Origin: Hanleya hanleyi
Lineage: Eukaryota; Mollusca; Polyplacophora; Lepidopleurida; Hanleyidae
Reading direction: 5' to 3'
DNA length: 64,000 nt
Assembly: GCA_036873755.1 (NCBI GenBank)
Contig: JAVTVY010025275.1
Coordinates: 43,754 to 107,753, forward strand
In this document: positions 24,608 through 36,100 of the stretch, one piece after another
How the letters are laid out: each line of letters starts with the position of its first letter
Position numbering within the stretch: position 1 is the first letter of the stretch
Position numbers and translations under genes: made by a program
The notes under the pieces: model-generated
Seen by the model: the letters and a program-made list of their open reading frames with translations, nothing else
What the model was told of the DNA's origin: nothing
Databases searched by the model: none

Positions 24608-24814
24608 TGACAACGACATTGCCGGGGATCAATCTACTTTTACATTCCTCTGCTATAAGGAAAGCTAATTCACACGTGTTATTTCTGGTCCCGAAAAGGG
24701 TGTTTTCTGGGCAGCTCATGGTGGCCACCACTGTCCGGTTTGTACAGGGCAGAAACTGGGCGCAGTTGTCCGGATCCGGGTTGATTCCGTCCGGGTTTAT
24801 ACATCTGGGATCAT
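24608..24814 (-). CDS. exon 2, second CBM14 domain, copy A
   Basis: Internal exon of 207 bases with acceptor ctcaaatcaccag^AT and consensus donor GTCA^gtaagtac, phase 1 at both ends, so it adds exactly 69 codons. It encodes about residues 99-167 of the precursor. The second CBM14 domain has six cysteines spaced C-x12-C-x5-C-x10-C-x12-C-x9-C, starting at DPRC and ending at EEC, followed by a short linker. A symmetric phase 1 domain exon is the classic unit of exon shuffling for extracellular proteins. The copy B exon differs by one silent base (CCG/CCA). Confidence 0.88.
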
Positions 24815-27800
24815 CTGGTGATTTGAGGAAAAACAAAAACGAGAAATGCTTTAAACAATGAGATACAAAATAAATTTTAGTACTCTCATACATCCTTGGT
24901 ACTGATCATTTTCATACCGTGTTAATAATTACTTTCAACGGCGTTGAAATTGTATTTTCAGAAAAATAATATAATTCCAACGAATAATAATATAATTTAA
25001 TAATACAAATACAAAAAATCCTCTGTTGTGCGTCGTTTCGTTGAGGTCCGTGAAGTTCCATCTTTGACAATGACCAAAAGTCAGCGAAAGCTTTGGTGTA
25101 AGACCCTTCATTGAAAATATATAGGCGCGGCGGAAGCAATTCAACATTTTTGGGGCGCGGGGGTGGGGGGGGGGGGCAATTCGGGCGTGGGACCGGGAGG
25201 GGATCCTCCGCCTGGGAATTTTGAAAATGTACCCTTCATTTTACGCCCTTTGACACATTTTCAGAGAAAATTTTAGGGTGAGAATTTTCACCATTTCCGC
25301 CTTTCTAACTCTTTTAAAGAGATAATTTCCGACCCATTTCAAGGCACTTTAATTTCGTGAGTCTTACGTCACCGAACCGTTGCCAAACCCAGCTACACGA
25401 CTTATTTCCAATTATGATTATATTTACTATTTCAGGAATTCGGGGATGCTATTGTTTATTAGGGGCCCCCCCCCCCTCCCCGAAGAAGAGGGGGCCTTCT
25501 TGGAACGGGTTTTGTCTATGGGCCAGTTGTGCTTGGTTTCCAAGAATTTCCGAGAGAACGAAGTAGATTTCAGTTCAAACCTTTGGATAAAATGTAGAGA
25601 AGGTTTAGATCTAGCATGGGGTTGAATTTGGGCTGTCTCAGATGAACGGAAGTGTGTCTTTCAAGCCTAAATTGTTCATCTAAAATTCTAAACCGGAAGT
25701 TTGAAAAAAGACATTTAACAACAACAACTGCGCCGAAACGTCTTTGCGCATACTGTAAAATGGGTTAGTCTGGCGAGGCTTTAACGAGAAAAATTTATAC
25801 AGCCTCCTTTCTGAGATAGCCTGGCAATCGGAAGCTCTCAAAATATTTAACATGGCAAAGGCGCACGAGGGTTCCCGACATCAGACCACTTGTAGAAAAT
25901 GGCGGCGTAAATGGGCAAAGTACTGTGCCGAATTAACAAGAAAGGAATAATAATCAATCAAGGTTGCCAATAGTGTGAACTCTCAAATCACGTTTGCGGT
26001 ACGAATTAATTTTTGAGGATATATATTTGTCTTTGCTGATGCACGACCATCGCGGCAGCGAGGCATAAAAATTCCGAGACGACTGGTTGAAGTGATAACA
26101 GGTGATCTTCGATCAAGTTTTTGTGTGAATTCATTTGTTGTCGATCTGATACCAAGTTACATGGAGATAAGTCATACCAACTGGTTATACCTATTGGTTA
26201 TAATCCCCAGAAGGGAAGAGGGGTGACTGTCTTCGCTTATTAGACGGCAGCGTGGAGCCGACGGCATGTCGATCTGATGGGAGTTACACAACAACAACAA
26301 CAACATCGTTGATGTTACGCTTCCCGTTTGTTCGTCCGGCATTCTTCTTTTGATAAGTGGGAATACAGTTCTGCTAAGTAGTAAGTATATTTATAGGGAA
26401 TATTTATTTAGCTGTCATACTAAGAAGCAGTAATCTTTATTTCATTAACTACGAGGAGCATTTTTTACTAGTTGGAAAAAAAAACTGACTAACCGCTCAG
26501 CAATTAAAAAAATAAAAACTTTTTCCGACCAACCGACCCAAACTCACTGACCAGGGTCTGTTACCCAATTTTTAATTTAGGCCCGACCAGCGCAACTGGA
26601 GTATGGATTCCCGTGCTATAACATTGTCTGGCACCCGGTTTTCTTCATAATTTGGTTCTGTATGTCAAAAACTTCTGGGGTTTTTTCTTCATTTTTTTAA
26701 AAGTTTAGTGAAGTGGGAGGTCATACATGTAGTTTACTTGATTATCTCCTATACTAGAGAAGTGAGGATGTAACCTAGCTGCATTTTCATGCGAAAAAAA
26801 CCAACAAGACAAGTTGATCAGGTGAACAAAATTGTTTATTCCTATGAATCTAGGTAGCGATCTTAGTTCTTGTTAGTGAGTTTTGTCTGGAAGACGTTCC
26901 CGGGGCGGCGATGCTTGTCCTATCCATTCCCAATAGCTAGTAAAAAAAATATTTGGCAAGGGTATCTATTTTCCAGAAAATACTGAACCTTGTTTGTCTT
27001 TCCCGGCATATAGAAACCAAATTATTTATAAAAAAAATACGAGCATCTGTCCGCCTGTAACATGCAAATCTTTCAGCACATCTGTGGATCACAAGCAATT
27101 GATAACTGTTCTATTGTTCTTAGTTGTCATTGGCGACTGCTAGATGTATCTGCCAGGGAGGCATTAGATGTGACAACGAGTTTGGGGAGTAAAGATGCGA
27201 ATCTTCTGCTCATATGTTGTATATTAAATAAATAATGCATTCCAAATGTACTATAATATCTGTACCAGTCCAAAATTTTGGGTGGCCATTCGAAGTCCAT
27301 GAGTTCCAGTATCAATTTGGTATATTTATCATCTTGTCATGCCATGAATTAGATCTTTCGATTATGAAGACGCGGAAATTCTTCATGGACAACGGCTGTC
27401 TATTGAAAGTCGGATGTGACGATTAAAGCGTACTATCAACTTCGTTGTGCATCTAAACAGCTGTGCGTGTTAAAGGCTTGTGAAACACCTACTGGCATTT
27501 TCCGGCTTACTGTGAGAACTATGAACATGTATACATTATTGGAACGACTATTTCTCTGGGTTTTCAAATATGTGAATATATTTGTTGTGAGATATCTATG
27601 TATTAATTTATACAAATTTAAATGCATTTCTTTTCAATAAATGAGCCCCTATTTTCGAACGTTTATTTTTCGATAAGTCTCCATTAAAATGTTAAATTTG
27701 TCGAGTATGAGTAGAACAACCCTTCAACCCTCGGGTTCTTCTCAAAATTTCGCCCAGATCTTTTTCTGTTGAATTTTATGTTTTTAATGTGATAGTAAAC

Positions 27801-29100
27801 CCTTGAAAAAAAGTATATTGTGAATGAAAGAATAGTTCTATCACTGTCGAAAAGTATTTTTCATTTATTTTTCCGATTATTTTCAACCGAGCAAAAAACC
27901 AATAAACTTTGGATGGTAGCCCGTGAGTGCCATTCCTCTGTATTATTTTTAGACTTCTCGATGTTATAACTTTTCTTCAATCAAATATACTGCTATACAC
28001 ACTGTAATATGGACAAGACATCGATATAGTAACAAATCTGCCTGACTGAGAAGAACCAACTTTGCTAATTCGTCGATAACGTAATGCGGCGCCCTCAAGT
28101 ATATATTTGACATTTTTGTTATATGTATCTGTGGGCAGGTTATAGTTCGAAGAACTCTTTGCACACCATGTACTTCTTAAGTAAGTTGCGTACAGACAAA
28201 TATTGGTGAAATGACAAATAGATATTTTGGTCCAGTTGCGTAATCTAAGTCCAGTTATGTAATCTATGTACAGTTATTGTTTAGCCATTAAATAAGAAAT
28301 AATGTTCCATGTTAAACCTTCAAAATACTTTCCTAGGGATATCTACTTCCCTATTGAGCCAACATAACGATGAGTGTTTTGGAAGCATCGGCAATAATCG
28401 AGAGAACAGGAAAATGGAATGGTCGTAACAGACCACCATACAACACATAGTTTAAATGCGTTTTATTCGGTTGAGAAAAATCGGAAAAATAAATAAAAAA
28501 ATACTTTTGGACGATGATGGAATTATTCTTCCATTTACAACATACCTTTGTCAAGGGTTTACAATTCCTTTAGTTTAGCGCTCCAAAACATTGTATATGC
28601 GAATAACACGAGGGCAACAAATAAATCGCGTGAGGCTCTGTGACATGTAAGGTCACATTACAAACTGGTGAAAGTTTAATAATAACTATCATCATGCGCA
28701 TAACATGGTGGTTTCTTACGACCTGGATAATGGTATTTGAATCAATGATATAATCCCTTGATTCTGCCCCCGGAGGACCTCCTCGTATTTGAGGTGTTTC
28801 TCCTGATTCTGCGCTGGGACGGAAGTTTTGCAGCTGACATGCGCTGTTCGGATTTTGGGAGGGATGATGTGTTTGAAATTATAGTTTCAACATGGCTGCC
28901 AATATACATACTCCTACCAGTGCTGGTCGAGACAGTATATTCTACATATACAGCTACGAGACCGTGCCGAGTGGGATTCCGCCGAAAATAGTTCCAAACT
29001 GGACATGGTTCAGTGCACCCCGATCTCATTCTGGCGTGTCTAGATTGGCGAAAGGGTTACCAAATAGGATAAAATGAGAAGAAAAAAAAGAGAAACTTAC
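24815..29100 (-). other. intron 1 of copy A
   Basis: Runs from donor CA^gtaagtttct at 29100 to the acceptor before 24814. Apart from G-rich and C-rich tracts near 25150-25210 and 25460-25500 and AT-rich simple sequence, I see no exon, RNA gene or recognisable element. Short frames occur on both strands. They are repeated in copy B only because the whole intron is duplicated. Confidence 0.7.
25151..25205 (+). other. G-rich tract, possible G-quadruplex
   Basis: At least five runs of three or more G within 55 bases, including one run of about twelve. It lies in intron 1, on the strand opposite to the gene, so any quadruplex in the transcript would not form from this strand. The duplicate is at 58505-58560. 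Confidence 0.5.
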
Positions 29101-29395
29101 TGATGATTGGAGTGGTGGGCGTCTGGTTACAGTCATCCCACTGGGTCATCGGTTCTACGCATGCGTGGCCTATGTTGGACCAGATCCGAGTCTCATTGCA
29201 CTGCATGGTGTGGATAACTTTGCCTTGGACGCAGAAATACACTGATTTACAGTCATTATTATCACGTGTCCATTCTGTGGCCCAGGGGTCATTACATCCG
29301 GGGTCCGCCCCGAAGTTATTGTTCTTGTTGTTCTGGGAAAACACACACCCACTCATTAAAAGCGAACTTAACCACGTCCATAACGTTATTCTCAT
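29101..29395 (-). CDS. exon 1, signal peptide plus first CBM14 domain, copy A
   Basis: Start of a secreted chitin-binding protein. The ATG at 29395 is the first in frame; an upstream in-frame TGA precedes it, and the longer frame to 29443 begins with TTG. Residues 1-20 form a signal peptide (MRITLWTW, hydrophobic core, cut probable after CVFS). Domain 1 spans about residues 34-89 with cysteines C-x14-C-x5-C-x10-C-x12-C-x9-C, then a threonine-proline linker. The exon ends at ATCA^gtaagttt in phase 1, matching exons 2 and 3. A TATA box lies about 120 bases upstream. The likely role is chitin binding in an extracellular matrix such as gut lining, mucus or shell matrix; the tissue cannot be told from sequence. 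The 295 coding bases look identical in copy B. Confidence 0.9.
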
Positions 29396-29515
29396 CTTGA
29401 AACAAGATGTCGTCTTCCGAGAAAGAAAAATACTCTTATTCAACTCATGGGAAACTCATGCATGCTACGATAGCAACTTTCAACTGAAAAACCCTCTTCT
29501 CCGGGAAACTTTTCA

Positions 29516-29524
29516 TTTTATATA
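29516..29524 (-). promoter_or_regulatory. TATA box of copy A
   Basis: The minus strand reads TATATAAAA. The expected start of transcription would be about 25-30 bases downstream, near 29488, giving a 5' leader of roughly 90 bases before the ATG at 29395. The same box is kept in copy B. Confidence 0.65.
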
Positions 29525-29529
29525 CCCGA

Positions 29530-30530
29530 AGAATATCAATCAGTTCATTGTTTCCAGCCATATGCGTTTCCTCTTCCTAAGTTCTCCACAAGCGTTAACC
29601 TCGATGAAAGCGGCCGGGATTAAACGATTTTCTTGGACCTTAAACATTGTCGGTGAATCGCGCTCGTGTTAACAGTTCGGATACTTTGCCGTTAATTCTA
29701 GCTGCACCGCGGCAAAGCTCAACGGATATTCCGCCTTCTAATTTTCCGTTCGGTTTCCAGCGATGGCTGTATATTGGAGAAGAAGCGCTTAAATAAGTAA
29801 ATTCTCTCGTGGAAGGATTCCAGACTAAGATGGCTACACGTCAAGAGTAGATAATTCACAGAAAGCCTCAGACATACAAACAAAGTCTTTACACATCCTC
29901 TAAGGATATCTAGTGAAACTGCGTTTCAGACAATTCACTTGGTCAAAATTGCACGACCTTCTCTCAGCAAGCAGACCGTCGAATCTGCTACATGCTGCAC
30001 ACGCCACGCAGCATTCAAATCTCTTAAATTTATAATCAACACTGTGGCGACTGGCGATGAAGGCTTTCATGGCATTCGAGCCATTATTTCTGACATTCTC
30101 GAGCAAATGCAAATGTTCGTTCATTTTCGACTCCATTATTGCGCTGGAGGAAAGAGGGTGGGGACAAACGCCCGGACGTTTTTCGGTGCAAAGGAGCACC
30201 GATGTCACTTGTGTCTGTCGCCTCTTCCTCTGGACCCAGTGACCCCAACATCCCCAACCCCTAGACAATAGTTTCGCCATATTTTGTTAAATTTCAATAA
30301 AAAGGGTAAAACTGGCGAAATTTGTTTAAGTGTCACAAACCTCCATCGTCAACCTATACTCCCCACCTTCAAAACTAAACACCATCGCCCAACCCCATAA
30401 CCTCATATATTCTGAGAGCTTCCATCACATAATACATTTATGATGCACTCAAAACCCCTCGGGCTAGAACCCAACCTCCGTTTCACATGATGCAGCCATA
30501 CATAACAACAAATTTTGAAAGTGTACATAA
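29530..30530. other. upstream region of copy A, no gene supported
   Basis: Open frames of 110-126 codons lie on both strands at 29900-30280. Between copies A and B the four differences I counted in the minus frame are three replacement and one silent, so there is no sign of coding constraint. It may include regulatory DNA for the gene. Confidence 0.5.
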
Positions 30531-30870
30531 TAGTCCATAAACACAGACCCCAGATTTCACCGGCCGGTACCACTCGAGATGGTAAATTCTAGTAATGCTT
30601 TTCAGGAAGCCTGTAAAAATCTGTATATCGTTTTCATATGTAATTACCGCTGTAGGTCGGTAGCTTGCGGGTAGTATATCGCACTTCATTAAGTCTCCTT
30701 CTTCCGAACCCAAACTCTGGGAAGGAGTTTTGTTCCTCGGATATTTTTTATTTCAATTTCAGCACGAGAGTTGAAGCTTTTCACCTTTCATGCGCAGGTC
30801 CTTGCCTATTGAAGCAAGTTAACAGAACTTCATATAATCATATCTTCAATTCGACAGGCAATAGACCATG
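30531..30870 (+). repeat. solitary monomer of the 33-38 kb foldback family
   Basis: Begins 'tagtccata' then 'gaccccagatttcaccgg.cggtaccactcgagatgg', matching the outer end of the foldback at 37999 read in reverse. It continues through 'ttcatatgtaattaccgctgtaggtcggtagctt'. The copy B equivalent starts at about 63870 and is cut by the window end. Confidence 0.7.
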
Positions 30871-31768
30871 AGCCCATTTCTCGGCCACCAATTGTTGTCA
30901 GCCCAAATCACTTACATGAAAATATTTTTTTGAAAGAACATGATTAAGTCACTATTTTAAGACACAGAACTGATATGTTATAGAGAATTGAAGATCGAAC
31001 ATTCTCCTTCAAGCCTGCTTCATTTCCCCTAGAAACTCTTTTAAAAGGTGGGAAAATGGTTAAATTCTCAGAACAATCTGTACGAACGATTTCAATTAAA
31101 TTTCTGTCCCTATTCCCAGATTCGAACTGTTCTTGTCAGATATTTGTGACTGTTTACAACAACTATATGTAAGAAAGGTGAGCTTCAGCAGCTGTTGTTC
31201 TAAATTAGATAGCATTCATTTTGTGAACAGCTCGTATTTCATCGTATTCAGTGATTATTTACGTCAATGAATATTGCAAATGTGTGACTTCAAATGCAGT
31301 TTTTTTTTTGCTTCGTGAGCAACAACAACATAGGGCCAAAGTTGTTCACAAGAAATCCTTTCTCGCAGAATGTTTTCTATGTACATTAGCGCGTTAAGAA
31401 AGGATCTTCGCCATATATATTTCTGTATTGGGTCACTGACAAACCGTGTAACTAATTCCGCCGATCACTTGAACTGTGCGTTTAAGACGGTGGTACTAGT
31501 GGAAATTCAATCGGTCGTTGAAAGACTGATTGCAGATACATTAGCTCCTAACAGCGATCGAACGATGTGAACGGTTGACCAAAATCCATAAAAGTAGCGA
31601 AAAGAAAGTGAGAAGGGTTTGTTTTGTTGCCGGATAGAGCCATACGGTCCATGCAGCGAAGTAGATTCGCACAATTGAATATAGAGGAAGCTTGACTTGA
31701 ACACTTGATTACCCCACCTCGAAAGAATGACTGCTGCACAGTCTCTATCACCAATCGGGCGATACTTA
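30871..31768. other. non-coding stretch, nothing recognised
   Basis: No domain, splice-flanked exon, RNA gene or clear repeat seen. Confidence 0.5.
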
Positions 31769-31837
31769 TGTAGCAACTACTAATGGCACAATTGTCGCAA
31801 TTGCGATGCTAAAATTGTCTCATTAGTAGTTGCTACA
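31769..31837. repeat. 69 bp perfect-stem hairpin
   Basis: TGTAGCAACTACTAATG (31769-31785) is exactly the reverse complement of 31821-31837: a 17 bp perfect stem with a 35-base loop. It sits six bases left of the next element. Confidence 0.85.
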
Positions 31838-31843
31838 AAGGTA

Positions 31844-32195
31844 CACTCTCAGAAATATTCAAGGAATAATCCTGAATAGATCAGGCTGCACATCCACAAC
31901 TCAATTTCAGGGATTTTACCTGAAATCCAGGGATAATTCTCTGAATTTCAGAAAACAGATCTCTGATTTTCCCTAGAATTCAGGTAAATTAATTATCACC
32001 CTGATTAGTAAGTTCCCGACCCTATTCAGGTATGTAAAATCTCCTAAAATTGAGGTAATTTAGCTTTAATTCGTGGTTGATATATACCTGAATTTCAGGA
32101 AATTATCCCAGGATTTCAGGTAAAATTCCTGAAAATGAGTTGTGGATGTGCAACCTGATATATTCAGGATTATTCCCTGAATATTTCTGAGAGAG
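31844..32195. mobile_element. mariner-type MITE with long inverted repeats
   Basis: 352 bp flanked by TA on each side. The terminal repeats exceed 100 bp and differ slightly: CACTCTCAGAAATATTC at the left against CTCTCTCAGAAATATTC read inward from the right. Both arms carry 'aggaataatcctgaat' and 'cacatccacaactca' type blocks. A TA duplication and inverted repeats of this sort fit Tc1/mariner. It has no coding capacity. Confidence 0.8.
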
Positions 32196-32623
32196 TAGTA
32201 TCACATCTGGATTGCATCACTATAGCATCTTGCAATGCACACTGCTAGGCAACGAGGGATAGAAAGAAATGATGTTTATTTGTATTTGATGCAAGTTGGA
32301 TGTAGACTGGACATTGTTAAATACATTTTGACCGATGAAGCGCGGGATGACGATGGAGGCCCGATGTAAGATTGTAACTTGCTAGATGATGTCATCGTAA
32401 ACAGATCCCACCAGTCTCGGATATTCTATCCACAGGCCACTTAACAAAATACACAGAAGCGTTGACACCTATCTCCGACTAAACAAAGATTTGCTCTGTA
32501 TACCTTGAATGCCCTGTATCCCCGCCTCTGTGATGTTCATTTAAGAAATCACGAAGTAGAATGTTTATTGTACTCAGCTAGGCTGTAGTTGATGAGAGAT
32601 AAACCATTCATTCAACCTGTTTG

Positions 32624-32789
32624 TCAATACTTGGATGGGTGACCGAGTGCTGTACTGACTGGGCTGATCAGTGTCCAGAATAATAGGAACTGTGGACACT
32701 CTCGTGTTCTGGCACATGTAGGAACCGTCGTGATATGACTGAAACAATGTTGAAAACGACGTTAAATCCTACTCACTCACTCACTCACT
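32624..32789 (+). mobile_element. 5S-rRNA-derived SINE, 5' truncated
   Basis: Starts with 'acttggatgggtgaccg', which matches the internal region of animal 5S rRNA. It continues through 'gatcagtgtcc', 'gtggacactctcg' and 'ccgtcgtgatatgactgaa' and ends in a (CACT)n tail. It is bracketed by a perfect 11 bp duplication, CAACCTGTTTG, at 32613-32623 and 32790-32800. Because it begins mid-5S, the pol III promoter is incomplete and this copy should be inactive. The tail and body are of a type I associate with abalone-like gastropods. Confidence 0.8.
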
Positions 32790-33108
32790 CAACCTGTTTG
32801 CTATCTTGTAGGATTTGAGCAATTATCTGTGACTTCTGGAAGCCGGATGCTGCCAATCGCAGGGCGGCGCTTCGCAGCATCGAGCTTCAAATCATGTAAA
32901 AATCGAGGCGATTTGCGATACAGCGATGCGATGTGATGAACACACTTAACAAAAGTGTTCTAAACGCCGAAAGTTAACTTCTCTGGAGAAGTCCACTTGA
33001 GCATATGAAGATGACATTTATTATTTAGCATGGCAATTTACCGTCGTTTTGGCGGAAGGGGTAAAGGAAACTCAGACTATTTATTCAATCTATGTGTACC
33101 TTCTATTA

Positions 33109-36100
33109 GTCCAAGGGCCAGAGTCGAAACTGGTACCACCTGAGGTGGCAAATTCTAGTCATGTTTTTTGAAGAGGTATATGTCTGTAGATGTTATTCAT
33201 ATGTGATAACCGTTGCAGATCGGTAGCTTAAGGGTAGTATACCACGCCTGTTCAACCCTACCCCTTTCCCAGTTCTAAATCCAAACTTGAGGGGTGGGGT
33301 ATGGTCCCTCGGATATCTTTCTTATACTTCCCTCTAGAGATCTAAAACTTCGCACACTTCGGGCATATGTACTCTTCTATTGAAATAGGTAAACATTATG
33401 TCCCATAATCATTTGGTGACGTCACAGTGACGTAATAACCCAGTGAGCAGTTTATTGTCTCTTTTTTGTTCATTTTCAAATTGATTTCTTCGAATTCTGC
33501 TGGTACCACTTTGCATATTCGATTCGATTCATGTTCATTGAAGAGGTATTTCTATGTAGATGTTAGCCATATGTGATAACAGTTGCAGATCGGCAACTTA
33601 TGGGTAGTTATAGGACACTTTCGGAACCCTATCCCGCCCCCATTCTTAACCCAAATATTGGGGGTGGGTTATGGTTCCTCGCATATTTTTATCATTCTTG
33701 CTGCTAGAGGGCTGAAATTTTGCACACACTACGTTTAGGTCCTTGTTTATAGAAACCAGTAAACATAAATTAACAAAATCCCTTGAGGGCGTCACTATGG
33801 CGTCATAAAACGGAGAATCATTTTTTGCCGACCGTTTAGTCCATTTTCAATACATACTCCCTATTCAGTTGGTGCCACTTGAGGTAGCAATTTCCATCAA
33901 TGTTTCCTAAAGTGGTATTATTATGTAGTTGTTACCCATAGGTTATAACCGTTGAAGTTCAGTAGCTTATAAGGTAATTATAGCTCGTTTTATGAAACCT
34001 GGCCTTATCCTTACTCCAAGCCAAACGCTGGGGGTGACGGGGTATGGCCCACCAGATATCTTCTTTAAATCTATGTCTATGTCTAAAGAGCTAAACGATT
34101 ATACCCTATACATTTTAGTCCTACGCTATGATAAAATGCTAAATAAACTGATAAAACGTTTAATTACATCATCGTATCTCGCCAGAGTAACATGTCTTTT
34201 ATCTCTTTCATTATAAGTGTGAGCTGGAGGTGTTATTTGCCATCTGGGGGTGAATGAGGACAGTTATATTAAAATGATAATATCCCATCGATTAAATAAT
34301 AGTAGGTTCTTCGATGCAAAAACATGCCAAACGATGGGAGAGCGAGAGCAAATTTAACTCATGGTAGTGTTGCGTAAAAATAAACTGTCGATCTAGTTTT
34401 ACTATTTTGTGTTGACAATTTCTACTCGACATAGAGTACATTTCCTGTGCAACATGTATCATGGTTGTTGAGTGTCCATCCCAAATACATACTGGCAACT
34501 TGGTAATGTCTCGCCCCAGTGTGAGAACTAGGAACCAGAATCTTGTTTGCAGGATAGAATATCGAATATGTGACAGGAGTAGATTGCTAACATCAGCGTG
34601 GGCGATTGAAAGCACAGGCGATGTTCGTGTCAAGTTTTCAACGTAGACAAACTCAGGTTACTTTATCACCGCGTTTCGGTGTGGTATTAAATAGAGTACA
34701 GCCAGTGGATGGAAGAGACAAAGGGATTGTATAAGATTTAACCACCAAAGCCACAAAGAATTCAAATCTGGAGAATATTCTGTTCAATTCAATAAAATGC
34801 GTTTGACCGGTTTTGTCAGCTGGAAATCGTTTCTAACCATAATTGCATGGTAGATGATGTAAAATGGATACCGGTATCAACTATTGAACCAATCCGGAAT
34901 CGACAATTGTCAACAGTAACGATGAGGCTGTATGGAGATTTTAGTATATTACCCACATGAACGTTCAACCAGATTTCATGATATGAAACGAACATCATGA
35001 TGTCTTCAATTTCAGCATCATTCGAAACTGTTGTCAAATTTCCTTGCATAAAATACTACCTTGCTATGTCTGTGTAGAAGTTCGAGTTATTAGAGTCTTA
35101 TGAATAAGGGCTTTCGATTATTGATGCAGAAATTCCCCGATAGTGTCACCATCACCAATTTCCAGAACAGGTCATGACTGTATGCAGGAAAATGTGTAAT
35201 TAAGACAGGTTGGTGTGATGATCCTGGAGTTTTAATGATGCAGGGACCATTTATCGTTTATATAATGGTGTACGGTTATCTAAAGAGCTAAACCTGTCAG
35301 GGACAAGATTTCAAAGGATTTAGCTACATTCAACTCCCAAACAAAATTTCCAAACTGCCTTGTCATCCATGTGCCTAATTTTAAGGCAAATCATTTCATC
35401 ATAATGCAACATTGTCAGTTAGTTTGAGTGGAAGTGAAATAATTTCTGAACATTGTTATCGAACTATCCGTCTCTGCAGCTGACGATGTAGGCATACTCT
35501 CTGCATCAACGCTGGCATTTTTCATGTTCCACCAAAGATGTTAGCAGGATATATGATACTACCTTCAGCAACCACCCCAGTTGAGCAGGGTCACAGTCTG
35601 TTAGTCCAGTTTCAGGTTTGCAGTATTTCACTATCGAGTATCAGCTTCAACCCGATTGATGATAGAGCCTATGATGACGTTACCACGTACATGTATGCAT
35701 GGTTCCTCCCTTAACATATTCGTTTTCATTCGGACCAAAGTTATACATTCAGGTACGAATCATCATCGCGAATACCATGGTCTACCTTAACACTCATGAG
35801 ACGAATTGACATTCATTTAAACACCTAATTATGGAGTGGTCTTCTTGCGCTTCTGTTTGGCGGAGATCCTGAATGACGCACACTGGCATTCCGACATCAG
35901 CGCCTGACCCCTGTAACCTTTGATCAAAGCAAAGCGAATCACTTGATTGGCTGACAGAGTAGGCGACATCATCAATGAATTATTTACGTTCGAAAATACG
36001 AAAAAGTCGTTTGCTAGGGCTCTCGCCAATAGAAGAGATAGAGAGAGGGAATGACCTGGTAGCGGGGCTGGAGTCGCAAAGGAATCGCCTTGTTGATTTC

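Larger units (their letters stand above)
19308..30661. repeat. segmental duplication, copy A
   Basis: Corresponds to 52661-64000 with an offset of 33.34-33.37 kb and very few substitutions by eye. It carries exons 1-3 of the chitin-binding gene, its introns, a Penelope-like relic and the upstream region. The right end lies beyond the window for copy B, and the left limit is blurred by the tandem array. Small indels distinguish the copies, such as 27 bases near 29891 absent from B and 15 bases near 63124 absent from A. Confidence 0.9.

Noticed and set aside
29057..29443. Longer exon 1 start at 29443 (128 residues)
   Set aside because: That frame begins with TTG and has no in-frame ATG before 29395. 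The ATG at 29395 directly precedes a good signal peptide.
29103..29672. 189-codon plus-strand frame, also at 62456-63025
   Set aside because: Antisense to exon 1 and its promoter. No domain; the two copies agree only because the region is duplicated.
29900..30280. 126-codon minus-strand frame upstream of the gene, 139 codons in copy B
   Set aside because: Between copies, three of four changes are replacements and the C-terminus differs through an indel. No domain. Treated as non-coding.
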